Below, one piece after another: positions 36,635 through 45,079 of a stretch of DNA of 64,000 nucleotides (its first letter is position 1; the number at the start of each line of letters is the position of its first letter). A program made the position numbers and the translations under genes. The stretch is from assembly GCF_047149785.1 (NCBI RefSeq), contig NZ_BAAGBE010000001.1:1302001-1366000 (forward strand), in the 5' to 3' direction. This DNA comes from Nitrobacter sp047149785 (GTDB lineage: Bacteria > Pseudomonadota > Alphaproteobacteria > Rhizobiales > Xanthobacteraceae). Below the pieces are notes generated by a model. The model made no database searches and was not told the origin of the DNA. It saw only the letters and a program-made list of their open reading frames with translations.

Positions 36635-38077
36635 CTATCCTCCGGTTCGATATATCTGAATATCCAGATCGCGGATTTTCTTGCGAAGCGTATTCCGGTT
36701 CAAACCTAAAAGGTCGGCCGCCCTTATCTGGTTGCCGCGGGTTGCGGCCAGCGCCGCGGTGAGAAGCGGGACCTCGATTTCCCGCAAGACGCGGTGGTAC
36801 AAGCCGGGCGGCGGGACACCATTCGGCGAGGCGGAAAAAAGCGACGACAAATACATTTCGACGGCGCCGCTGAGATTATCGACGCTTCGATGTCCGCCGC
36901 GTCCGGAGACGATTGGAGGTGGCGCAAGCTCGCCGTCGATCACCGGGCCGGTGATAACGTCCTGCGGGTAAAGCGCCGCGAGCCTGCGCGCCAGATTTTC
37001 CAGTTCGCGCACGTTGCCGGGCCAGCGATGCCGCTTCAGGCGTTCCAGCGCGAGCGCATCGAGCTTCTTGGGGGGCAAACCGTCCTTTTCGGCGAGGGCG
37101 AAGAAGTGCCGGATCAGATCGGGCAGGTCCTCGATGCGTTCGCGCAACGGCGGCAGGCGCAGCGGCACCACGTTGAGGCGAAAGAACAGGTCCTCGCGAA
37201 ACAGCCCCTGCTGGATCAGAACGCGAAGATCCTTGTTGCTGGCTGCAACGATGCGGACATCGGCCTTGATCGCGGTCCGCCCGCCGACGGCGGTATATTC
37301 GCCCTGCTGCAGCACGCGCAGCAGTCGCGTCTGCGCCTCCATCGGCATGTCGCCGATTTCGTCGAGAAACAGCGTCCCTCCTTCGGCCTGCTCGAAACGG
37401 CCGGAGGCGCGGTTATTGGCGCCAGTGAAGGCGCCGCGCTCGTGGCCGAACAACTCCGATTCGATCAAGTCGCGAGGGATTGCCGCCATGTTGACAGCGA
37501 CGAACGGACCGTTGCGCCGCTTGCCATAGTCGTGAAGCGCGCGCGCGACCAGTTCCTTGCCGGTGCCGGATTCGCCGGAAATCATCACCGTCAGGTCGGT
37601 CTGCATCAGCCGCGCCAGCACGCGATAGATGTCCTGCATGGCGGGCGAACGGCCGATCAAAGGAATGGACTCGAATTCGTTCTCGGCGCTGCGGCTGGCG
37701 GCGCGCTCCTTGGGTTCGGCGAGCGCGCGGCCGACGATCGCGACCAGTTCCTTGAGGTCGAAAGGTTTCGGGAGGTATTCATATGCGCCGCGCTCGGAGG
37801 CGCGGATCGCAGTCATGAACGTGTTCTGCGCGCTCATCACGATGACCGGCAGGTTCGGCCGCATCTTCTTGATGCGCGGCAGCAGGTCGAAGGCGTTCTC
37901 GTCCGGCATCACGACGTCGGTGATGACGATATCCCCCTCGCCCTGGCTGACCCATCGCCACAGCGTCGCCGCGTTGCCGGTGAGACGCACCTCATATCCC
38001 GCGCGCGACAGGGCCTGATTGAGCACGGTGCGGATGGCGGCGTCATCATCTGCGACCAGTATGTGAGCTGCGGGCAT
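36635..38077 (-). CDS. ntrC: Nitrogen regulator NtrC (sigma-54 activator)
   Basis: This 480-residue protein is a classic NtrC. The receiver has phospho-acceptor Asp in ITDVVMPDENAFD. The AAA+ domain has Walker A GESGTGKE, the sigma-54 contact loop in HERGAFTGANNRASG, and DEIGDMPMEAQTRLL. A Fis-type helix-turn-helix lies at the end (QIRAADLLGLNRNTLRKKIRDL-type). It activates sigma-54 promoters for nitrogen assimilation when phosphorylated by NtrB. It lies 9 bases after ntrB in the same direction; ntrYX follow after a 192-base gap that may carry a second promoter. Confidence 0.97.
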   Translation of the reverse strand: MPAAHILVADDDAAIRTVLNQALSRAGYEVRLTGNAATLWRWVSQGEGDIVITDVVMPDENAFDLLPRIKKMRPNLPVIVMSAQNTFMTAIRASERGAYEYLPKPFDLKELVAIVGRALAEPKERAASRSAENEFESIPLIGRSPAMQDIYRVLARLMQTDLTVMISGESGTGKELVARALHDYGKRRNGPFVAVNMAAIPRDLIESELFGHERGAFTGANNRASGRFEQAEGGTLFLDEIGDMPMEAQTRLLRVLQQGEYTAVGGRTAIKADVRIVAASNKDLRVLIQQGLFREDLFFRLNVVPLRLPPLRERIEDLPDLIRHFFALAEKDGLPPKKLDALALERLKRHRWPGNVRELENLARRLAALYPQDVITGPVIDGELAPPPIVSGRGGHRSVDNLSGAVEMYLSSLFSASPNGVPPPGLYHRVLREIEVPLLTAALAATRGNQIRAADLLGLNRNTLRKKIRDLDIQIYRTGG

Positions 38078-38086
38078 GTGTCGTCC

Positions 38087-39262
38087 TCATCCTGGATCGC
38101 GTGAGGCGTGTGACGCGATCTCCGGGGCGGCGGCATCGTCGCTCTGCCGGTGCCTTGAACTCATGTCGAACATCGGGAGCAGGATGCGGAAGGTGGTTTT
38201 GCGCGGCTGCGATTCACATTCGACGATGCCGCCGTGGTCGCGGACGATCTTGGCGACCAGCGCGAGTCCAAGCCCGCTCCCGGCCGGCTTCGTGGTTACG
38301 AACGGATCGAACAGGTTGGGCAAGAGATCTTCCGCTACGCCGGGACCATTGTCCTTGACGCAGAATTCCAGCGGCAGCGACACGCGCGACTTGTTGCCGG
38401 GCACCGACAGACGGAGGCCGGGACGGAATGCGGTCGTGAACTGGATTTCTCCCTCGCCTCCGAGATCGGAGACGGCTTCCGCGGCATTCTTGACGAGATT
38501 CAGAAAGACCTGAATCAGTTGACCCCGATCGGCGAGAACCGGCGGCAACGACGGATCGTAATCCTCGGCAAACCTGACGTTCCGCGCAAAGCCGGACTGC
38601 GCGAGCCGTTTGACATGATCGAGCACCGAGTGAATGTTGACCGCTCCTCGCGTCACCGGCCGTTCGTCGCCGAACACTTCCATGCTGTCGACAAGCGTGA
38701 CGATGCGGTCGGCCTCGTCGCAGATCAGGCGGGTCAGAATCCGGTCTTCCGACGATGCTCCCTGTTCGAGAAGCTGCGCCGCGCCGCGAATGCCGGAGAG
38801 CGGATTCTTGATTTCGTGCGCGAGCATGGCCGCGAGCGCCGTCACCGACCGCGCCGCGCTGCGATGGGTCAACTGTCGATCCATCTTGTCGGCCATGGTG
38901 CGCTCCTGAATCATCACCACGACGTGGCCGGGCCGTTCCGTCAGCGGCGCGACGTGCAGGTCGACCTGGCGGTCGCGGCCGATCCGCGGCGTGCCGAGAT
39001 CGACCCGGAACTCATTCACGGGCGAGCCGGTGTTCCGCACCTGATCGATCAGCGTCAGCAGCGGGCTGCCGAACGGGACCACCTCCTTCAGCGGCTGCCG
39101 CTGCAGGAACTGCGCCGACATTTCGAAGAAAGACTCCGCGGCCGCGTTGGCGTCGACGATCCTGCCGTCAGGCGCGACCAGCAGCACCGGGTTTGGAAGC
39201 GCGTTGAGAACAGCCTCGCCGTCGGATGGCGCAGCGCGCGCGCTCTCCACGAGCGATGTCAT
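38087..39262 (-). CDS. ntrB: Nitrogen sensor histidine kinase NtrB
   Basis: This soluble kinase of about 391 residues phosphorylates NtrC under nitrogen limitation and is controlled by PII. It has a PAS domain (LNALPNPVLLVAPDGRIVDAN), the phospho-His motif MLAHEIKNPLSGIRGAA, and ATP-binding boxes NLVKNAAEAV, DNGPGVAEDL and GSGLGLALV. The ATG at 39262 overlaps the dusB stop by 4 bases (ATGA), matching the widespread nifR3-ntrB-ntrC operon. The open frame extends upstream to 39355 inside dusB, but that part has no similarity. Confidence 0.96.
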   Translation of the reverse strand: MTSLVESARAAPSDGEAVLNALPNPVLLVAPDGRIVDANAAAESFFEMSAQFLQRQPLKEVVPFGSPLLTLIDQVRNTGSPVNEFRVDLGTPRIGRDRQVDLHVAPLTERPGHVVVMIQERTMADKMDRQLTHRSAARSVTALAAMLAHEIKNPLSGIRGAAQLLEQGASSEDRILTRLICDEADRIVTLVDSMEVFGDERPVTRGAVNIHSVLDHVKRLAQSGFARNVRFAEDYDPSLPPVLADRGQLIQVFLNLVKNAAEAVSDLGGEGEIQFTTAFRPGLRLSVPGNKSRVSLPLEFCVKDNGPGVAEDLLPNLFDPFVTTKPAGSGLGLALVAKIVRDHGGIVECESQPRKTTFRILLPMFDMSSRHRQSDDAAAPEIASHASRDPG

Positions 39263-40302
39263 GCTGCGGCACTCCATGCAAAATCCTCGAATGCATCCAC
39301 AAGAGAGCGCTGCACGCCAGCCGGGTCGTCGGCTGTCAGAATTTTTCCCCGCCATGTCTTGAGGACGGACGCGGAAACATTTCCGCTGGCAGCCGCGATC
39401 CCGAGCGCCCAGCCGAGATGTTTCCGCGCATGACGAAGCCCGATGCGCAAGCCGTAGTGCCGAAGCAGATCGTCATAAAGCGCTCGGATATACGCCAACT
39501 GGTCAGCGAGCGACGGCGGCGGTTCGGCAGCGCCCGTTTCCAACCGGCGTCCGATCTGACCCGGCATCCATGGCTGGCCCTGCGCGCCACGCCCCACCAT
39601 GACGGCATCGGCGGTCGATTCCTCCAGCGCCGCGACGGCTGCCTCGAAGGAGGTAATATCGCCGTTGACCACGACGGGAATGCGGACCGCCTGTTTCACC
39701 GCCCGCACGGCCTGCCAGTCGGCGCAGCCCTTATAGAACTGGCAGCGCGTGCGACCATGAACCGTGATCATCCGCACGCCGGCGGATTCGGCGCGCTGTG
39801 CGAGCGCCGGCGCATTGAGCGAGCGATCGTCCCATCCGAGCCGCATCTTGAGCGTGACCGGCACCTTCACCGCGCCGACCGTCGCCTCGATCAGCCGCAA
39901 GGCGTGGTCGAGATCGCGCATCAAGGCCGAACCCGACTGGCCGCCTGTCACGTGGCGGGCGGGACAACCCATGTTGATGTCGATGATGTCGGCGCCCGCA
40001 GCCTCGGCGATCCGCGCGCCTTCCGCCATCCAGTGCGTCTCGTAGCCCGCGAGTTGAATCACGTGCGGTCTGCCACCGGTTGCTTCGCAACGGAGCACGG
40101 ACATGGGTCGCCCGCGCACGAGATCGTCGCTGGCGGTCATCTCGGAGACGACGAGCCCCGCCCCCAGCGATTCCGCAAGACGACGGAACGGCCGGTCGGT
40201 AATGCCGGACATCGGCGCAAGAAAGACCCGGCTGGCGATCGGGATATCCCCGATCGTGAGCGGCTTTTGATCCGGTGCAGGGCGGGACGGGTTGGATGTC
40301 AT
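39259..40302 (-). CDS. dusB: tRNA-dihydrouridine synthase (NifR3/DusB type)
   Basis: This FMN enzyme of about 347 residues reduces uridines in the tRNA D-loop. Motifs are VFLAPMSGITDRPFRR near residue 27, the catalytic Cys in INMGCPARHVTG, KMRLGWD, and HGRTRCQFYKG. NifR3 is the historical name for the first gene of the ntrBC operon in Rhizobiales, and it is coupled here to ntrB by an ATGA overlap. The ATG at 40302 (MTSNPSRP) is preferred over a TTG at 40323. A divergent promoter region with a perfect inverted repeat separates it from ispDF. Confidence 0.94.
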   Translation of the reverse strand: MTSNPSRPAPDQKPLTIGDIPIASRVFLAPMSGITDRPFRRLAESLGAGLVVSEMTASDDLVRGRPMSVLRCEATGGRPHVIQLAGYETHWMAEGARIAEAAGADIIDINMGCPARHVTGGQSGSALMRDLDHALRLIEATVGAVKVPVTLKMRLGWDDRSLNAPALAQRAESAGVRMITVHGRTRCQFYKGCADWQAVRAVKQAVRIPVVVNGDITSFEAAVAALEESTADAVMVGRGAQGQPWMPGQIGRRLETGAAEPPPSLADQLAYIRALYDDLLRHYGLRIGLRHARKHLGWALGIAAASGNVSASVLKTWRGKILTADDPAGVQRSLVDAFEDFAWSAAA

Positions 40303-40391
40303 AAGCCCTTGGAACTCTTGCAAGGCGCCCAGAAACTGTCGATTATTTGGGCAACAATATCGAATGCCTATAGTTTAGCCAATTCCTTACC

Positions 40392-40412
40392 TGTTGCAAG
40401 TGCGCTGCAACA
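40392..40412. promoter_or_regulatory. Perfect inverted repeat in the dusB/ispDF divergent region
   Basis: TGTTGCA, a 7-base spacer AGTGCGC, and TGCAACA form a symmetric site with perfect 7-base arms, midway between the divergent starts of the dusB-ntrBC operon and ispDF. Its size and two-fold symmetry fit a dimeric helix-turn-helix repressor or activator operator. The regulator is not identified. Confidence 0.5.
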
Positions 40413-40512
40413 CAAATAATCCGGGGCCAACCCCATGGGACACCTGCTGGTCTTGTTCCGAGCGTGGTAAGGGCAGTGACCCGAGCGGGATTCCCGTCTT
40501 CCAACGTCATTT

Positions 40513-41724
40513 ATGCCTGTCGATTCCATGCCGACTTCCCCACGAACGGCCGCCATCATTGTTGCAGCAGGGCGCGGACTTCGCGCCGGCGCCGGCGGCC
40601 CCAAGCAATACCGGACCGTCGGCGGACGGACCGTGATTTCGCGGGCCATGGAGGCGTTCTGCGATCACCCCGACGTTTTCGCAGTCCAGCCAGTGCTGAA
40701 CCCTGATGATATCGAGATGTTCAATCAGGCCGTCGCCGGGTTTCGCTATCGGCCCCCGGCGAACGGCGGCGCCACGCGCCAGGCCTCCGTCCATGCCGGC
40801 CTCGAGGCGCTGGCTACTGATGCGCCGGACATTGTGCTGATACACGATGCCGCCCGGCCATTCGCAACGCAGGCGCTGATCAGGCGTGCGATCGACGCGG
40901 CCAACATCACCGGCGCGGCGGTGCCCGTCATTCCGGTGACCGATACCATCAAGCAGGTCGATGCGTCGGGTGCCGTCAACGCGACACCGGATCGCGCGAC
41001 GTTGCGGATCGCGCAGACGCCGCAGGCGTTCCGTTTCGATGTGATCCTCGACGCGCATCGCCGCGCCGCGCGCGAGGGCCGCGACGATTTCACCGACGAC
41101 GCCGCGCTTGCGGAATGGGTAGGATTGACGGTCGCAACATTTGAAGGCGATGCTGCCAACATGAAACTGACGACTCCGGAAGATTTCGTGCGCGAGGAAG
41201 CGCGTCTCGCAGCCGCGCTCGGCGACATCAGGACAGGCACCGGCTACGACGTCCATGCCTTCGGCGACGGCGATCACGTCATGCTGTGCGGCGTGAAGGT
41301 GCCGCATAATCGCGGCTTTCTCGCTCATTCCGATGGCGACGTCGGCCTGCACGCGCTGGTCGATGCCATTCTCGGCGCGCTCGCGGATGGCGACATCGGT
41401 TCGCATTTCCCTCCGAGCGATCCGCAATGGAAGGGCGCGGCCTCCGACAAATTTCTGAAGTATGCCATCGAGCGCGTCGCGGCGCGCGGCGGTCGCGTCG
41501 CCAATCTCGAAGTCACGATGATCTGCGAGCGTCCCAAGATCGGCCCCTTGCGCGAGACGATGCGCGCACGCATCGCGGACATTACCGGCGTCGCGATCTC
41601 GCGCGTGGCCGTGAAGGCGACCACAAGCGAGCGTCTCGGCTTCACCGGACGCGAGGAAGGAATCGCTGCGACCGCCAGCGCGACCATTCGCCTGCCCTGG
41701 AACGAAAAGAGCGGGAGCGCCTGA
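40513..41724 (+). CDS. ispDF: Bifunctional IspD/IspF isoprenoid enzyme
   Basis: This 403-residue fusion carries two steps of the MEP pathway. Residues 10-235 are the IspD cytidylyltransferase (AAIIVAAGRGLRAGAGGPKQY, IVLIHDAARPF, PVTDTIK, RIAQTPQAFR). Residues 240-400 are the IspF cyclodiphosphate synthase (RTGTGYDVHAFGDGD, HSDGDVGLHALVDAILGALA, DIGSHFPPSDPQWK), with zinc ligands in DVH. Fused IspDF is normal in many alphaproteobacteria. The ATG at 40513 is used; an ATG five codons later is possible. pncC follows at once. Confidence 0.97.
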   Translation: MPVDSMPTSPRTAAIIVAAGRGLRAGAGGPKQYRTVGGRTVISRAMEAFCDHPDVFAVQPVLNPDDIEMFNQAVAGFRYRPPANGGATRQASVHAGLEALATDAPDIVLIHDAARPFATQALIRRAIDAANITGAAVPVIPVTDTIKQVDASGAVNATPDRATLRIAQTPQAFRFDVILDAHRRAAREGRDDFTDDAALAEWVGLTVATFEGDAANMKLTTPEDFVREEARLAAALGDIRTGTGYDVHAFGDGDHVMLCGVKVPHNRGFLAHSDGDVGLHALVDAILGALADGDIGSHFPPSDPQWKGAASDKFLKYAIERVAARGGRVANLEVTMICERPKIGPLRETMRARIADITGVAISRVAVKATTSERLGFTGREEGIAATASATIRLPWNEKSGSA

Positions 41725-41725
41725 C

Positions 41726-42352
41726 ATGAGCGGCAGCGACGTTCGCGCGCTCTCGCGTTCGCTGCTCGATCTTTGCCGGATGCGCAAGCTCACCATTGCG
41801 ACAGCCGAATCCTGCACCGGCGGGCTGGTCGCGGGCGCGTTGACCGAGATTCCCGGCTCCTCCGACGTGATCGATCGGGGGTTCGTCACCTATTCCAACG
41901 ACGCCAAGCGCGCGATGCTCGGCGTCAAGGCCAGCACGCTCGACAGTTTCGGCGCGGTCAGCAAGGAAACCGCGACCGCCATGGCGATCGGCGCGCTGGA
42001 ACGCGCCGGCACCGATCTGGCCGTCGCCATTACGGGAATTGCAGGGCCAGGAGGCGCGACGCCCGGCAAGCCCGTGGGCCTTGTTCATTTCGCGGCCGCA
42101 GCGCGGGACGGTCGCCTGACCCATCGCGAATGCCGGTTTGGTGCGATCGGCCGCAGTTCGGTGCGGCAGCGTTCGGTCATTGAGGCCCTGCGGATGCTAA
42201 TGGAACTGGCGCGCGGTCCCAAGCCGCCCGCAAAAGTCCGGCGCGAGCGCGCCAGCCGCTTGCATCCACGCAAGGCGCGGACACCGTTGCGCCGGACCGG
42301 CGAACGGCGACGCACAGCCGGACCGAGAAAACCCGCGCCGAAAACAAGCTGA
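41726..42352 (+). CDS. pncC: Nicotinamide-nucleotide amidohydrolase (CinA C-terminal domain) with basic tail
   Basis: PncC deamidates nicotinamide mononucleotide in NAD recycling. Residues 1-160 match the family: TIATAESCTGGLVAGALTEIPGSS with the catalytic Ser/Lys region, FVTYSNDAKRAMLGV, and AITGIAGPGGATPGKPVG. The last 45 residues are strongly basic and proline-rich (KPPAKVRRERASRLHPRKAR onward) and not part of the fold. It starts 1 base after the ispDF stop and is probably cotranscribed with it. The N-terminal CinA domain is absent. Confidence 0.93.
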   Translation: MSGSDVRALSRSLLDLCRMRKLTIATAESCTGGLVAGALTEIPGSSDVIDRGFVTYSNDAKRAMLGVKASTLDSFGAVSKETATAMAIGALERAGTDLAVAITGIAGPGGATPGKPVGLVHFAAAARDGRLTHRECRFGAIGRSSVRQRSVIEALRMLMELARGPKPPAKVRRERASRLHPRKARTPLRRTGERRRTAGPRKPAPKTS

Positions 42353-42364
42353 TAGGACGTCGCG

Positions 42365-42832
42365 TTATCCTGCGGCGCGCGGCGTTCCGTAAACGACGTC
42401 GGCGCGCTTTTCAAACGCCGACGCAAAGCGCTGGAACGCGGTATCGAACATTGCGCCCATCAGCATCGCCAGCATCCGGCTCTTGAAGTCGTAGCTGATG
42501 AAAAACCCGACGTCGCAGCCTTGATCTGCTTTCGGTTCAAACGTCCAGCGATTTTCCATGTGGCTGAACGGCCCCCGGAGATACTCGACCAGAATTTTGA
42601 GGTTCGGCCGATCGAGCGTCACCTTGCTCGTGAAGCTCTCGCGCACCAGCTTGAACGACACGGTCATATCGGCCACCACGACTTCCTTGCCGTCGGCCGC
42701 GGGCGTGCGCTGCCGCACTTTCAGCGACTGGCACAACGGCACGAATTCCGGATAGCGCTCGACATCCGCAACAAGATCGAACATCTGTTCCGAACTGTAT
42801 CGCACGCGGCGCTTGCTGGAGAACGTCGGCAT
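42365..42832 (-). CDS. RatA/Coq10-family START-like protein
   Basis: This 155-residue protein has the polyketide cyclase/START-like fold of the Coq10/RatA family: MPTFSSKRRVRYSSEQMFDLVADVERYPEFVPLC at the start and MENRWTFEP later. Family members bind ubiquinone (Coq10) or block 70S assembly (RatA toxin, E. coli YfjG). In Rhizobiales the gene typically follows lipA. No antitoxin-like RatB gene is seen here, so a quinone-related role is more likely; that is inference. Its start overlaps the stop of the P-loop kinase gene by one base. Confidence 0.9.
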   Translation of the reverse strand: MPTFSSKRRVRYSSEQMFDLVADVERYPEFVPLCQSLKVRQRTPAADGKEVVVADMTVSFKLVRESFTSKVTLDRPNLKILVEYLRGPFSHMENRWTFEPKADQGCDVGFFISYDFKSRMLAMLMGAMFDTAFQRFASAFEKRADVVYGTPRAAG

Positions 42833-43359
42833 CAGTGAACGCTCCCTGATGCGGAAAGATCATGCAGATAACGATCCGCATCAGACCGGCGCGTGAAGCG
42901 CATCAGGGTCTGATCGGAGCGCAAGCCTTCAAGAAAATCCACCAGCCGCGGCCGCTGTATCCGACGAAAGGTCCAGACATAATGGAGAAAGTCGGCATCG
43001 AACCTTTCCGGGCAATCCAGCGCCATCTCCGGCCGCACCCGCCCATAGCTGGTCATGACTCTGATCATGACGCCAATCATACAGGTCCTACGAGGCAGAT
43101 CGAGCCAGATCGCCGTGTCGGCGAGATCGCGCCGTAACCTTCCAGCATGCGAGAGATAGTTGCCGTCCATGATCCAGCGCGGCGCATTCGCCGCAGCGGC
43201 CACGCGCGCATCGAATTCGGCATCCTCGGATGGCATCCATCCGGGCTTCCAGTAAAGGGCGTCCAGAGAGATCGCAGGGATACCCGTGATCGCCGCGAGT
43301 TTGCGCGCGAATGTGGATTTGCCGGCCCCTGACGATCCCATGACGAGGATGCGCTGCAT
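42832..43359 (-). CDS. P-loop kinase of the adenylate-kinase/FlaR-like topology-modulation family
   Basis: This 175-residue protein has a Walker A GSSGAGKSTFARKLA at residues 8-22, the WKPGWMPSEDAEF segment, and RWIMDGNY, typical of the small AAA-like kinase family often labelled topology modulation or FlaR. The substrate is unknown; shikimate or adenylate kinase activity is not supported by the motifs. It lies between lipA and the RatA-like gene on the same strand, with 11 bases to lipA. No membrane segment is evident. Confidence 0.8.
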   Translation of the reverse strand: MQRILVMGSSGAGKSTFARKLAAITGIPAISLDALYWKPGWMPSEDAEFDARVAAAANAPRWIMDGNYLSHAGRLRRDLADTAIWLDLPRRTCMIGVMIRVMTSYGRVRPEMALDCPERFDADFLHYVWTFRRIQRPRLVDFLEGLRSDQTLMRFTRRSDADRYLHDLSASGSVH

Positions 43360-43370
43360 AAAACGCGCGA

Positions 43371-44330
43371 CTAGCGCACCAGCGCGGCGCGCGCGGCCTG
43401 CAGCTTGGCAAAATCCTCGCCGGCATGATGCGACGAGCGCGTCAGCGGGCTCGCCGACACCATCAGAAAGCCCTTGGTGTAGGCGACGGTCTCGTAGCCG
43501 GAAAACTCCTCCGGTGTGACATAGCGCATCACGGCGTGATGCTTGCGGGTCGGCTGGAGGTATTGCCCGACGGTGAGAAAGTCGACGTCCGCCGAGCGCA
43601 GGTCGTCCATGACCTGCAAGACCTCATGCCGTTCCTCGCCGAGCCCGACCATGATCCCGGACTTGGTGAAGATCGTCGGATCGATCTCCTTCACCTTTTG
43701 CAACAGGCGGATGGAGTGGAAGTAACGCGCGCCGGGCCGTACCGTCAGGTAGCGCGACGGCACGGTTTCCAGATTGTGGTTGAAGACGTCGGGCTTGGCA
43801 GCCACGACTTTCTCAAGCGCGCCGTTCTTGCGCAAAAAATCCGGCGTCAGGATTTCAATCGTCGTCGTTGGGCAGCGGTTGCGGATCGCGCGAATGGTCC
43901 GGGCAAAATGCTCCGCGCCGCCATCGTCGAGGTCGTCGCGATCGACAGAGGTGACGACGACGTGCGCCAGCCCCAGCTTGCGTGTCGCCTCGGCGACATA
44001 TTCGGGTTCGGACGATTCAAGCGCGCCGGGCATTCCGGTCTTGACGTTGCAGAAAGCGCAGGCCCGCGTGCAGGTGTCGCCCATGATCATGAAGGTGGCG
44101 TGCTTCTTGTCCCAGCACTCGCCGATGTTCGGGCAGCCCGCCTCCTCGCACACGGTGACGAGGCCGTTCTCCTTGACGATCCGGCGCGTATCCGCATAGC
44201 CGCGCGTGTTCGGCGCGCGCACGCGAATCCAGTCCGGCTTCGGCGGCGACGGCGCATCGGGCCGGTTGACCTTTTCCGGATGGCGCGGCCGGACGGGATT
44301 GGCTGAAACGGTATCGAGGACGACGACCAT
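43371..44330 (-). CDS. lipA: Lipoyl synthase
   Basis: LipA is a radical-SAM enzyme that inserts two sulfurs into octanoyl groups on lipoyl domains. The 319-residue product carries the auxiliary cluster cysteines in CEEAGCPNIGEC (CxxxxCxxxxxC) near residue 61 and the radical-SAM CTRACAFC (CxxxCxxC) near residue 87, plus the RSSHHAGEDF C-terminal serine ligand motif RSSxH. It heads a run with the P-loop kinase and the RatA/Coq10-like gene. It is divergent from the glycosylase gene. Confidence 0.97.
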   Translation of the reverse strand: MVVVLDTVSANPVRPRHPEKVNRPDAPSPPKPDWIRVRAPNTRGYADTRRIVKENGLVTVCEEAGCPNIGECWDKKHATFMIMGDTCTRACAFCNVKTGMPGALESSEPEYVAEATRKLGLAHVVVTSVDRDDLDDGGAEHFARTIRAIRNRCPTTTIEILTPDFLRKNGALEKVVAAKPDVFNHNLETVPSRYLTVRPGARYFHSIRLLQKVKEIDPTIFTKSGIMVGLGEERHEVLQVMDDLRSADVDFLTVGQYLQPTRKHHAVMRYVTPEEFSGYETVAYTKGFLMVSASPLTRSSHHAGEDFAKLQAARAALVR

Positions 44331-44449
44331 GAATGATCCGTTGTACAGGAAACTTTAGGTAATCCGCCCGGCGCAGCACTGCAACCCACTTCGCCAGATC
44401 GGTCTAATGTGTAACATATCCCAACACGTACCGCCGCCCCCATTGCCGC

Positions 44450-45079
44450 ATGAAGACAACTCCAAGCCCGACGACATTCCACAGCCCGGACCCGCCTGCT
44501 CTCGGCAAGCCGCTCCATCGCTCGTTTTTCGGCCGCAGCGTTCATGAGGTTGCGCCCGAGCTGATCGGGGCGACGCTGCTGGTGGACGGGGTCGGCGGCA
44601 TCATCGTCGAGGTGGAGGCCTATCATCACACCGAGCCGGCGGCGCATTCCCATCGGGGACCGACGCCGCGGAACATGGTGATGTTCGGCCCTCCCGGCTT
44701 CGCCTATGTCTATCGCTCCTACGGCATCCACTGGTGCGTCAACTTCGTGTGCGAAAAGAACGGCTCCGCAGCCGCCGTTCTGATCCGCGCCCTGCAACCG
44801 ACCCACGGCATTCCGGCGATGCGGCGGCGGCGCGGGCTGCACGACGAGCGCCTGCTGTGTTCGGGACCGGGCAAGTTGTGCCAGGCGCTTAGCGTCTCGA
44901 TCGCGCACAACGCGCTGCCGCTGGATGCGCCGCCGATCGCGGTCCATCAGCGCACAGCCGAGCTTGAAGTCGTCACCGGCGTGCGCATCGGCATCACGAA
45001 AGCCGCCGACCTGCCATGGCGATACGGATTGAAGGGCTCAAAATTCCTGAGCAAGCCGTTCAGGAACGTTGCGTCCTGA
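44450..45079 (+). CDS. mpg: 3-methyladenine DNA glycosylase (AAG/MPG family)
   Basis: This 209-residue AAG-type glycosylase removes alkylated purines such as 3-methyladenine. It shows RSFFGRSVHEVAPELIGATL, the catalytic Glu in GIIVEVEAYHHTEPAAHSHRG, the intercalating Tyr region AYVYRSYGIHWCVNFV, and LCSGPGKLCQAL. The family length is about 200 residues, so it is complete. The gene stands alone on + and its end overlaps the MFS transporter gene on the other strand by 20 bases. The start at 44450 is the first in-frame ATG. Confidence 0.93.
   Translation: MKTTPSPTTFHSPDPPALGKPLHRSFFGRSVHEVAPELIGATLLVDGVGGIIVEVEAYHHTEPAAHSHRGPTPRNMVMFGPPGFAYVYRSYGIHWCVNFVCEKNGSAAAVLIRALQPTHGIPAMRRRRGLHDERLLCSGPGKLCQALSVSIAHNALPLDAPPIAVHQRTAELEVVTGVRIGITKAADLPWRYGLKGSKFLSKPFRNVAS

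Noticed and set aside
40513..41724. IspD-IspF fusion as a novel fusion protein
   Set aside because: Bifunctional IspDF is well known in alphaproteobacteria.
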